This document shows, in pieces, positions 6,473 through 13,683 of a stretch of DNA of 16,243 nucleotides. This DNA is from CAVZKK01 sp964573475 (GTDB taxonomy: Archaea > Thermoproteota > Bathyarchaeia > Bathyarchaeales > Bathycorpusculaceae), in NCBI GenBank assembly GCA_964573475.1, contig CAZNJT010000030.1:1-16243 (forward strand). Reading direction: 5' to 3'. Numbering within the stretch: the stretch's first letter is position 1; every line of letters begins with the position of its first letter. The position numbers and the translations under genes are program-made. The notes beneath the pieces are model-generated. The model made no database searches and was not told where the DNA came from. It saw only the letters and a program-made list of their open reading frames with translations.

Positions 6473-8077
6473 ATGAGTTTTGAGGTTAGAGAAAAGGATT
6501 TGCTTGCGAGAATTGGAAAGTTAAAAACTAAGAGTGGTGTTGTTGAGACTCCTTTGCTTTTTCCTGTTATTAATCCTAACATTCAGCCTATTCCTCCAAA
6601 AAAGATAGAGACCGAGTTCGGTTTCCAAGCCCTAATAACCAACGCGTACATCCTCAAAAAGCGCTTCCAGAACCAGCCCATAGAAACTGGCTTACACAAA
6701 TTCCTAGACTTCAACGACACAATAATGACTGATTCTGGCGCCTATCAAATCCTCGTCTACGGCGACATAGAAGTAACCTCAAAAGAAATAGTGGAATATC
6801 AAGAGCGCATAGACACGGACATAGCCACCATCCTAGACATACCGACAGGCTGGAAAGTTTCGGAGACCCTTGCAGAACAAACCGTCAAAGAAACACTGAA
6901 GAGAGCAAAAGAATTTTTCACCTTGAAAACTCGCGATGACATCCTCTGGGTAGGCCCAGTTCAAGGAGGCAGATACCTAAACTTGGTAGCCAAATCTGCA
7001 AAAGAGATGGGAAGACTACCATTCGAAATATACGCATTAGGAAGCCCGACAGAAGTCATGGAACGCTACCGCTTCGATGTGCTAGTTGATATGATTATGA
7101 CCGCAAAGATGAACCTCCCCACAGACAGACCTCTTCACCTTTTCGGCGCTGGACATCCCTTCATGTTCGCTTTGGCAATAGCCCTTGGATGCGACCTTTT
7201 CGATTCTGCAGCCTACGCAATATACGCCCGACAAAACCGCTACATGACCGAAAACGGAACGTATAGGCTTAATGAACTGAACTACTTCCCATGCACATGC
7301 CCTAAATGCGCACGAACAACCCCAAAACAAGCATTAGAACTATCACAAAAAGAAAGAGAGGTCTTCCTCGCTGAACACAACCTCTACGTCTGCAACGCCG
7401 AACTGAAACGCATAAAACAGGCCATAAAAGATGGCAGACTCTGGGAACACTTAGAAATGCGAGCACACGCACACCCCGCCCTACTCCGAGCCCTAAAAAA
7501 ACTAAGCAAATATGAGGAATTCATAGAAAAACACGCCCCAACCGTGAAAGAAAGCGGCTTATTTTTCTTCAACTCCACCGGGCTCATGCGACCCGAAGTC
7601 GTCCACTACCGAAAAAACCTAAAGGCAAGATACACTAAACCCAAACAAGCCGAAATCCTTCTCCTCATACCGCAATCCCAAACAAAACCCTTCCACAAAT
7701 CACGCGAATACAAGCAAATTGCAAAACTGCTAAACAACGAACCGAGAGAGAATCTTAGCAAAGTTCACGTGTGCTTCTATGCGGCACCGTTCGGAGTAGT
7801 CCCAATCGAACTCGACGAAACCTATCCACTATCCCAACATGAAACCGTCCAACCACTAGACAAAGAAACAATAACATACGTTGCCAATCAAATAGGAGAC
7901 TACATTAACCGAACAAACTACAAAACAATCATACTCCTAAACGACCCAGAAAACTGGAACAAAAACATCTTAAAAACATGCAAAAAAACATGCCGACAAA
8001 AAAACATCAAATTCAAGAGTTTCAACACCAAAAAAGCACGCTCCACAAGGAATCTACGACTTGCACTAAAAACTTGA
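6473..8077 (+). CDS. tgtA: Archaeal tRNA-guanine(15) transglycosylase
   Basis: 534 aa. It exchanges guanine-15 in the tRNA D-loop for preQ0, the first tRNA-level step of archaeosine synthesis. The N-terminal TIM-barrel domain has the general-base motif TDSGAYQ (D87) and the nucleophile motif LFDSAAYA (D244). The zinc site is C274, C276, C279 with H302 (CTCPKC ... AEH). From about residue 363 follows a DUF5591-like domain (FFNSTGLMRPEVV; FGVVPIELDETYP) shared with TgtA and ArcS proteins. The chain ends there, without an obvious C-terminal PUA domain. ATG 6473 has AGGT 6 nt upstream; a TTG at 6467 would add two residues. The first 40 or so codons favour T/G endings, later ones strongly A/C endings. 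No archaeosine synthase gene is in the window. Confidence 0.95.
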   Translation: MSFEVREKDLLARIGKLKTKSGVVETPLLFPVINPNIQPIPPKKIETEFGFQALITNAYILKKRFQNQPIETGLHKFLDFNDTIMTDSGAYQILVYGDIEVTSKEIVEYQERIDTDIATILDIPTGWKVSETLAEQTVKETLKRAKEFFTLKTRDDILWVGPVQGGRYLNLVAKSAKEMGRLPFEIYALGSPTEVMERYRFDVLVDMIMTAKMNLPTDRPLHLFGAGHPFMFALAIALGCDLFDSAAYAIYARQNRYMTENGTYRLNELNYFPCTCPKCARTTPKQALELSQKEREVFLAEHNLYVCNAELKRIKQAIKDGRLWEHLEMRAHAHPALLRALKKLSKYEEFIEKHAPTVKESGLFFFNSTGLMRPEVVHYRKNLKARYTKPKQAEILLLIPQSQTKPFHKSREYKQIAKLLNNEPRENLSKVHVCFYAAPFGVVPIELDETYPLSQHETVQPLDKETITYVANQIGDYINRTNYKTIILLNDPENWNKNILKTCKKTCRQKNIKFKSFNTKKARSTRNLRLALKT

Positions 8078-8163
8078 AATTCAACCTATCTTCAGACGGC
8101 TCAATTGTCTCGACAAAAGCTTTCTGCCTCGTCGCGACAAACCTACAACGCTCAAGCTGCTTG

Positions 8164-8171
8164 TTATATAA
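8164..8171 (+). promoter_or_regulatory. TATA box upstream of the PHP-led gene cluster
   Basis: TTATATAA followed by GGGAGG is the best TATA box in the 187-bp gap after tgtA. Initiation about 26 bp downstream (near 8193) would give a leader of about 70 nt before the PHP start, long for this window. The leader holds two tandem 10-mers, AGCCACTTAT and AGCCACTTCA, at 8211-8230. The rest of the gap (8078-8160) shows no gene or structured RNA that I recognise. Confidence 0.5.
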
Positions 8172-8264
8172 GGGAGGGGTAGGTTCTTCTCACAGAGCCA
8201 GAGAAAAGCAAGCCACTTATAGCCACTTCACGTAACATTTTGCACTAAACATGAGCGAATACAC

Positions 8265-8870
8265 ATGATTCGAGCTGATTTACACATCCATACAACATAC
8301 TCATCAGACGCATCAATCCCACCAAAAATCATAGTGGACCAGCTCTATGCACATCCCTTCATAAAAGCCGTTGCCATAACAGACCACAACACAGTTGAAG
8401 GCTATTATAAAGTGCGGGAATTAGCTTCTGCATACCAAGATATTCTGATAATTCCAGGAGTTGAGGTAAGCACTATTGAGGGTGACTTAATAGTTTTGGG
8501 CGTTGCAGAACTACCTCCTAGACCATGGACTGTTGAAAACGTGATTGATTTTGCAAGGGAAAGACAAGCATTAACCATTGCCGCCCATCCCTATAGAGAG
8601 TATGGTCTGGGCGACTTAACAAAAAATTACGATGTTGACGCCATAGAAGTCTTAAACGGTGCTTCACAACCTCACGTCAATAAACTGGCTGAAAATTTAG
8701 CTAAAGAGATGGGTTTGCCCGGTGTTGCCGGAAGCGACGCACATCAAGTTAATGAATTATGGACTGCTTACACAGAGGTCCAAGCTTCCTCAGACATCGA
8801 TGAAATTTTAAAAGCCATCAAAAAGGGGCTGGTCAGAGTTGCCTCAACAGAAAAGTCAATACATTTTTAA
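8265..8870 (+). CDS. PHP-domain metal-dependent phosphoesterase
   Basis: 201 aa, a single PHP domain. Metal ligands of the family are all visible: H7 and H9 (DLHIHTTYSSDA), D15, D40-H41 (ITDHNT), E67 (PGVEVST), H108 (AAHPYR) and D158/H160 (GSDAH). Single-domain PHP proteins hydrolyse phosphoesters, for example in nucleotides or short RNA/DNA (TrpH/RNase AM-like proteins remove 5' nucleotides or nucleoside 3',5'-bisphosphate phosphates). The substrate here is not determined, although the downstream RNA nuclease makes an RNA or nucleotide role attractive. The ATG lacks a clear Shine-Dalgarno; a five-codon ORF (8251-8268) ends over it by ATGA, so coupling or leaderless-type initiation is possible. 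It is first in a close-packed plus-strand series; the next gene begins 42 bp on. Confidence 0.92.
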   Translation: MIRADLHIHTTYSSDASIPPKIIVDQLYAHPFIKAVAITDHNTVEGYYKVRELASAYQDILIIPGVEVSTIEGDLIVLGVAELPPRPWTVENVIDFARERQALTIAAHPYREYGLGDLTKNYDVDAIEVLNGASQPHVNKLAENLAKEMGLPGVAGSDAHQVNELWTAYTEVQASSDIDEILKAIKKGLVRVASTEKSIHF

Positions 8871-8912
8871 AACAGCGATATGCATGAATACTGCATTAGC
8901 GGATGAAAAGAA

Positions 8913-10178
8913 ATGAGTCCATTACAAATCGGGTTTCTAGGCGGAACCCATGAAGTTGGCAGAATAGCCATAGCGGTAAAGACTGAAAAAACACAGGTTT
9001 TGCTAGATTGTGGAGTCATGTTAAATCATGAACCAGGATTTCCAATGCACATACCCCCCAAAGATGTTGACGCAATCATTCTAACCCACAGCCACCTCGA
9101 CCATTCAGGGGCAGTCCCCATTTTTTACATTCATGGGAAGAAGCCGCTATACACAAACAAATTAACTTTGGAATTAGCCCAAATACTGATTTCCGATTTC
9201 ATTCACCTCTCCAGCTACTATTTACCGTATGAATACCTTGAGCTAAAGTCCATGATGAGGAGCAACAAGCACGTGGATTTCGGCGCCGAAGAAGAAATTG
9301 GAGACATCAAATTTCAGCTTTTAAACGCTGGGCATATCCCCGGAGGCGCACAAATACTAATTGAAGCTGAGGGAAAGAGAGTACTTTACACAGGCGATTT
9401 CAACACGGTTGACACAAGACTTTTGGAAGGCGCAAAGATGGAATACGGCGACTTGGACGCAGTCATAATTGAAAGCACATACGCAGACGAAGACCACACA
9501 GAACGTTTAGAACTGGAAAAACGCTTTGTGGATGAAGTAACCGATGTTGTCGAAAAAGGAGGCACAGTTTTAGTTCCAGCCTTCGGAGTGGGTAGATCCC
9601 AAGAAATCGCATGCGTTTTAACTGCACATCACTTTGAATATCCCGTCACCATGGACGGAATGGCACGCGAAGCAAGCAGAATAATGATGAATTACAAGGA
9701 GTTTCTCAAAGACCCTAAACTGTTTATGGATACCATGCATTCTGCTGATTGGGTTGAAGGCTGGAGAGACCGCAGGAAGGCTACAAAAACACTAGGAGTA
9801 ATAATTTCTCCTGCAGGCATGCTTAAAGGCGGTCCAGCGGTATTTTACACGTCAAAAATTGGAAAAAAGGCAAACAACGCCATATTTTTAGTCAGCTATC
9901 AGATTCCTGGCACGCCTGGAAAAGAACTGATGGAGAAGGGAGTATGCCTCATTGATGGAAAAATGAGGAAGGTTAAGGCTCGCGTTGAGCATTTCGATTT
10001 TTCATCACATTGTGGAGCAAGCCAGCTTAAAGAAGCCGTGAAAAAACTTGGTGGAAAACCGAAAATCTACGTGGTTCACGGCGCGGAAGGAAACTGTGAA
10101 CTTTTCGCGAAGTGGATAAAGAACGAGTTAGGTTTAGAAGCCATCGCTCCAAAGGCCGGGGACATAGTTAAGGTTTAG
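8913..10178 (+). CDS. Beta-CASP metallo-beta-lactamase-fold RNA nuclease (aCPSF2-like)
   Basis: 421 aa. The metallo-beta-lactamase core has motif 2 HSHLDH (H59, H61, D63, H64), motif 3 H141 (NAGHIPGG) and motif 4 D162 (YTGDFN). The beta-CASP insert has motif A E187 (IIESTY), the FGVGRSQE stretch (224-231), motif B H366 (FSSHCG) and motif C H389 (VVHGAE). No N-terminal KH domains are present, which separates it from the larger aCPSF1 termination factor and points to the short aCPSF2-type group with endo- and 5'-3' exoribonuclease activity. RNase J-like naming is an alternative. GGATGA lies upstream of the ATG. It follows the PHP gene by 42 bp and precedes the archaemetzincin gene by 9 bp, so co-transcription is likely. 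Confidence 0.93.
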   Translation: MSPLQIGFLGGTHEVGRIAIAVKTEKTQVLLDCGVMLNHEPGFPMHIPPKDVDAIILTHSHLDHSGAVPIFYIHGKKPLYTNKLTLELAQILISDFIHLSSYYLPYEYLELKSMMRSNKHVDFGAEEEIGDIKFQLLNAGHIPGGAQILIEAEGKRVLYTGDFNTVDTRLLEGAKMEYGDLDAVIIESTYADEDHTERLELEKRFVDEVTDVVEKGGTVLVPAFGVGRSQEIACVLTAHHFEYPVTMDGMAREASRIMMNYKEFLKDPKLFMDTMHSADWVEGWRDRRKATKTLGVIISPAGMLKGGPAVFYTSKIGKKANNAIFLVSYQIPGTPGKELMEKGVCLIDGKMRKVKARVEHFDFSSHCGASQLKEAVKKLGGKPKIYVVHGAEGNCELFAKWIKNELGLEAIAPKAGDIVKV

Positions 10179-10187
10179 AGTGGAATT

Positions 10188-10739
10188 ATGAAGATTGGAA
10201 TCTTACGCGTCGGACAAGTAGACTCCCATGTGATAGACAGAATTCAAGAAAACTTGAACATGATTTTCCCAAAAACAACATGCGCACTGATTAGTGAGAC
10301 AATGCCAATTCCAAGCGAAGCCTTCAACAATGCGAGAAAGCAATACCGTTCAGATATAATTCTGAGCAGAGTTCACAGTTATGCTGAGAAAGATAAAGCG
10401 TTAGACCGTGTTTTGGGAACCGTAAATGTCGACATTTTTGTTCCAGAGTTGAATTTTGTATTCGGAGAAGCAGAATGTCCAGGAAAAGCAACCTTAATCT
10501 CGTTATGGAGGCTTAGACCAGAATTTTACGGTAAGGCTCCAAACATGGAGCTTTTTCTGGAGAGAATCACGAAAGAGGCTGTGCATGAGCTTGGACATTC
10601 TTTGGGTTTAAGACATTGTTCTAACCCGTTTTGTGTTATGTATTTCTCCAATTCCATTTTCGAAACCGACAGAAAGCAAAGCTTATTCTGTAATAAATGC
10701 GACTTAAAAGTTGAAACAACTGTGAATCAACTAGGGTAA
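10188..10739 (+). CDS. amzA: Archaemetzincin family zinc metalloprotease
   Basis: 183 aa. The full archaemetzincin signature is present: H133-E-L-G-H137 ... H143 (catalytic zinc), then C144, C149, the Met-turn M151, and C168/C171, which form the second structural zinc site seen in AmzA structures. Length matches the family. The physiological substrates of archaeal archaemetzincins are unknown. No signal peptide is visible, so it is probably cytoplasmic. GAGTGG lies just upstream of the ATG. It sits 9 bp after the RNase gene and 5 bp before the presenilin-like gene, strongly suggesting a polycistronic message. Confidence 0.96.
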   Translation: MKIGILRVGQVDSHVIDRIQENLNMIFPKTTCALISETMPIPSEAFNNARKQYRSDIILSRVHSYAEKDKALDRVLGTVNVDIFVPELNFVFGEAECPGKATLISLWRLRPEFYGKAPNMELFLERITKEAVHELGHSLGLRHCSNPFCVMYFSNSIFETDRKQSLFCNKCDLKVETTVNQLG

Positions 10740-10744
10740 GAGCC

Positions 10745-11566
10745 TTGGGTAACAAGTTTGAGGCGACGCTAATAAATTTGACACCCATTCTAGTAAGCCT
10801 ACTGTTTGGGATGTTTTGTGCCTTCCTACTTTTAACGTCTCCAGTGGAAATTTACGGAATTACTCCTTTCCCTGAAGGTGTTGCAGGAGCCTTTGGCAAC
10901 GCATTCTATTTTGTTATTCTCGTGGGAGTTGGCGCGACATTAATATACTTGCTTTTGAAACGGAAAAGTCGTAAATTGATTACTTTGATTACTGGTTTTG
11001 TTTTGACAATCGCGGTTTTTATGCTTTCCATGATTTATATGTTCGCAGCATTTTCAAGGTTTGCTATTCCCAGCTTGGAAGCTTTAATTTTGATTTTGTC
11101 CTTGTTCATAACAGCACTGGCTAGCTTTACAGTTTTTCGAACTCGCAGCAGAGCTTGTAACCTAGTTGTTCTCTGTTTAGGAGGAGCTTTAGGAACATTT
11201 TTAGGAGTTTCAATCCCCACTTTGAGCGCAATTTTGATCTTAGGTTTTTTGGCAATTTATGATGTATTCGCTGTTTATCACGGACCTGTTGGAAAAATAG
11301 CCCGCAGTGGGCTTGACCAGCTTCGAGGTTTAAGCTTCTCTTTTAAGGACATCCAAATGGGTTTAGGCGATTTGACGTTTTATTCTATGCTTTCGGGACA
11401 TATGCTTCTTTATTTCGGCTTAGTTCCATGTTTAGCCTCTATGATTGGTATTTTGTTTGGATGTCTATTAACTTTTAAAATGCTGGAGAAGAAGGGGATG
11501 TTTCCTGGATTGCCTTTTCCAATTCTTTTTGGTTTAACGGCAAGTCTTCTCGTTTCATTATTATAG
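10745..11566 (+). CDS. Presenilin-like A22 family intramembrane aspartyl protease
   Basis: 273 aa, almost entirely hydrophobic with several membrane helices. Catalytic motifs of the presenilin/signal peptide peptidase fold are readable: YD at 172-173 (IYDVFAVYHGP), GLGD at 206-209, and a PAL-like loop PGLP at 254-257 near the C-terminus. Both catalytic Asp residues (D173, D209) are kept, so it is probably active in cutting transmembrane segments. The start is TTG at 10745, supported by GGGT at 10734-10737 with 7-nt spacing; the next Met is at residue 23, inside the first membrane segment. It is the fourth gene of the tight plus-strand series, directly after the archaemetzincin. Confidence 0.9.
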   Translation: MGNKFEATLINLTPILVSLLFGMFCAFLLLTSPVEIYGITPFPEGVAGAFGNAFYFVILVGVGATLIYLLLKRKSRKLITLITGFVLTIAVFMLSMIYMFAAFSRFAIPSLEALILILSLFITALASFTVFRTRSRACNLVVLCLGGALGTFLGVSIPTLSAILILGFLAIYDVFAVYHGPVGKIARSGLDQLRGLSFSFKDIQMGLGDLTFYSMLSGHMLLYFGLVPCLASMIGILFGCLLTFKMLEKKGMFPGLPFPILFGLTASLLVSLL

Positions 11567-11583
11567 TTCACTAGCATTATACG

Positions 11584-11592
11584 TTTTATAAT
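11584..11592 (+). promoter_or_regulatory. TATA-like element of the ferredoxin-like gene
   Basis: TTTTATAAT in the 53-bp gap predicts transcription from about 11613, giving a very short leader before ATG 11620. The ferredoxin-like gene can thus be transcribed separately from the protease genes. Confidence 0.4.
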
Positions 11593-11619
11593 TGTGTAAT
11601 TGGTTGAAAGATGAGATAG

Positions 11620-12096
11620 ATGCCTAGGAAGCATAAGCCTAGTAAGTCTTCAAACCTTAATACGTTTCAGCTATTAACAAAAACGACGGAAGAAGCGAAG
11701 AATAAGCGAAGAGAGGAGTTTTTGGCTGCGCTAGGCGTAGAAGAGTTTTTTGTTGACGGAAGTATAACCATTAATAAGAGAACGTGTAAGGGTGTTGAGT
11801 GTAAGCTTTGCATAGAGGCGTGTCCAACTTATGCTTTGTTTTGGAAGGTTGGAGAGGTTGGGATAGTAAAAGAGCTTTGCATTTACTGTGGGGCATGCGT
11901 CTTAAGCTGTATTGTGAATGACTGTATAAAAATTGAGAGAAAAAGAGTAACTGGCGAAGTGGAAAAATTCAGCAAGCCCAGAGATTTCACGGCACTTCAA
12001 CACGGCATTAATGTTAAGAAGCGACGCGGAAAAATTCAAGAAGTTTTTCCAAAAGTTGAAGATTACCTTAAACGGTATAATAAGAAGAAAACATAG
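11620..12096 (+). CDS. Dicluster [4Fe-4S] ferredoxin-like protein
   Basis: 158 aa with a basic N-terminal extension (about 1-50) and a basic C-terminal tail (about 103-158) around a ferredoxin core. Cluster ligands: C56, C61, C64, C68-Pro and C87, C90, C93, C97, with a further C102. The first set is spaced C-x4-C-x2-C-x3-C-P rather than the usual C-x2-C. It probably carries electrons through two [4Fe-4S] clusters. Its position, convergent with the corrinoid protein genes, hints at a role with CO dehydrogenase/acetyl-CoA synthase, but no partner is proven. ATG 11620 immediately follows a two-codon ORF (ATG AGA TAG, 11611-11619). Confidence 0.82.
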   Translation: MPRKHKPSKSSNLNTFQLLTKTTEEAKNKRREEFLAALGVEEFFVDGSITINKRTCKGVECKLCIEACPTYALFWKVGEVGIVKELCIYCGACVLSCIVNDCIKIERKRVTGEVEKFSKPRDFTALQHGINVKKRRGKIQEVFPKVEDYLKRYNKKKT

Positions 12097-12152
12097 AAAA
12101 CCTATCTGCGTAGTGCAGTTACTCACATCTTATTGTTTAAACTTAATGATAA

Positions 12153-12178
12153 AAAGCTTTTGCGAATGTGCAAGCTTT
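12153..12178. terminator. Bulged hairpin between convergent genes
   Basis: AAAGC-tt-TTGC and GCAA-GCTTT can pair as a 9-bp stem with a 2-nt bulge and a 6-nt loop (12164-12169). It lies midway in the 128-bp gap between the ferredoxin-like gene and cdhE, with a T-run for the minus strand at 12151-12155. It could end transcripts from either side. The gap shows no other gene. Confidence 0.3.
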
Positions 12179-12224
12179 AGTTGATAATCGATGTTGCCTT
12201 TTATGAGAGGAGTTGGACTAAAGA

Positions 12225-13664
12225 TTATGTCTGGTTTTGCCATTTTTCTTGTATGAACTTTGGAATATCCGATGAATCTTTTGGTCCAACAAGAACTTGC
12301 CAGCCACTTAGCTCTTCAATTTCTCCCCTTAGCCGCGCTGCTTTCCCCGGAATTATAAGTTTCCTATGCATAACCTTGTTTTCAATTCCAGAAGCCCTTA
12401 TGGCGGTGGCAACTTTTTCTGCTGTCAGTTTTCTTCCGGCAACGGCGCTGTCTACAGCTATTCCCTCTGTATCCACAACCAAAAGATAGGCTTTTACTTT
12501 TGCAGATTCTATGTCTGAAGCAACTGTGTAATAAGTAAGCGCAAAGTTTGTTGTGAACATTACAGGCGAGTTTTCGTCCGGCGCACCAAACACCTTTAAG
12601 CCCGGCTCAACTGCCACTGGTTTTCGCGGGTCTGTGTAAATGTTCTGCCGCAATATGACTGTTGGAAGAAGCGACCAGCCGTCTACATTATGCATTATTA
12701 TAATGTCTGCGAAGCGAACAATCAACATAGCTGCTAAATAGGCTTCTCTCCACTTCGCAATCTCCTCTGGAGCTTTACCTCTCTCCATCCAAGCAACCAT
12801 CGGCACACCAATCAACGGAAAACCTAAAAGTTCATCCCCTCTCTTGCAAGCAGCCCTGCGAATCATTGTAAAGTTGTTAAGCGTGTTAGCCAAACCATCG
12901 CTTGGGAAAGTACCCGGATCCAACACCAGGTCTTCAACGCCATATTCGAGCAGCGTCTTTGTCAAAGACTTGAGCAGTTTCAAATTGTTTGGCGCGAAAA
13001 CCGTTAGGGGACAGTTATATATCAGCGCGAGTTCAGCCATCTCCTTCCAATTTTGCTTTGTCGCCGCATATAGAAGCGGTCGGCACTTTGAAACAACCTT
13101 CAATCCCGCTTCTAAGACATTTGAGTTTAGCGAGCACAAAATTAAGGGTAGATTTGTGTTTTCAGCCACCTTTCTAACTGTCGCCTTAAATTTGTCTGGG
13201 TCGTTTGATGTGGAGCGAACAGCTATCATATCAAGTTTTAATGTTTGCCCAATGTAACCGAATTTGAACTGCTCCACCCTCTTTGTTTTATCCAATATTT
13301 CTTCTTCAGACATTTCATCAGTTACGTCGACAGCAAATGCCGTTGGATTGAAATAAGTCAGTTCATGACGATACATAACGAGCTTTCCGCCGATTTTCAC
13401 AGCCCGTTCTCCAACGCCAATGACAACCTCTTTTATGGCCGGCTTAAGCAATTCCATCAATTGTTTGTAGGCTTTCTTATGCTCTTTAGTTAGGAGCGGA
13501 GGACAATTCTCAAGAGACGTTTCACGACTCACAAGTTTTGTTGCGAATGCCATGCAGTTTTTCTCGCCGCATTCTTTGCAGTTTGTTTTGGGAAGAAGCT
13601 TGTAAACATCGATTGGGCTTAGTTCTTTTATGCCAGCCCTTCCTTCAACTTCTCTTTCAGTCAT
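12225..13664 (-). CDS. cdhE: CODH/acetyl-CoA synthase corrinoid iron-sulfur protein, gamma subunit
   Basis: 479 aa. Large subunit of the corrinoid iron-sulfur protein that carries the methyl group between tetrahydropterin methyltransferase and acetyl-CoA synthase in the archaeal Wood-Ljungdahl pathway. The N-terminal [4Fe-4S] motif is C29, C32, C37, C54 (NCKECGEKNC ... ENCP). A TIM-barrel domain follows (VDVTDEMSEEEI; LVLDPGTFP), then a C-terminal corrinoid-binding domain (YLLVVDTEGIAVDSAVA ... LSGWQVLVGP). ATG 13662-13664 is preferred over an upstream open stretch to 13739 because it has GGAGTG upstream and matches the family N-terminus; it starts 19 bp after the cdhD stop. The alpha, beta, epsilon and other CODH/ACS genes are not in the window. 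Confidence 0.95.
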   Translation of the reverse strand: MTEREVEGRAGIKELSPIDVYKLLPKTNCKECGEKNCMAFATKLVSRETSLENCPPLLTKEHKKAYKQLMELLKPAIKEVVIGVGERAVKIGGKLVMYRHELTYFNPTAFAVDVTDEMSEEEILDKTKRVEQFKFGYIGQTLKLDMIAVRSTSNDPDKFKATVRKVAENTNLPLILCSLNSNVLEAGLKVVSKCRPLLYAATKQNWKEMAELALIYNCPLTVFAPNNLKLLKSLTKTLLEYGVEDLVLDPGTFPSDGLANTLNNFTMIRRAACKRGDELLGFPLIGVPMVAWMERGKAPEEIAKWREAYLAAMLIVRFADIIIMHNVDGWSLLPTVILRQNIYTDPRKPVAVEPGLKVFGAPDENSPVMFTTNFALTYYTVASDIESAKVKAYLLVVDTEGIAVDSAVAGRKLTAEKVATAIRASGIENKVMHRKLIIPGKAARLRGEIEELSGWQVLVGPKDSSDIPKFIQEKWQNQT

Positions 13665-13683
13665 ACCCACAACACTCCAAAGA

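Noticed and set aside
6290..6600. Possible replication origin at the skew inflection
   Set aside because: There are no origin repeats or Orc1/Cdc6 gene, and the skew follows the coding strands of the two divergent genes, so a gene-linked cause is simpler.
7978..8235. Frame running from the tgtA 3' end into the intergenic region
   Set aside because: It overlaps tgtA in another frame, is rich in K/T/S with no motif, and runs through the TATA box of the next gene.
11611..11619. Two-codon ORF ATG AGA TAG immediately before the ferredoxin-like gene
   Set aside because: It is too short to separate from chance, and the predicted transcript start near 11613 may exclude it.
12181..12489. Plus-strand frame from the convergent gap into cdhE
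   Set aside because: Most of it is antisense to the cdhE 3' end; the part in the gap has no family match and no Shine-Dalgarno.
12844..13257. 137-codon open frame on plus, opposite cdhE
   Set aside because: It is a shadow of the cdhE reading frame with no start signal or domain.
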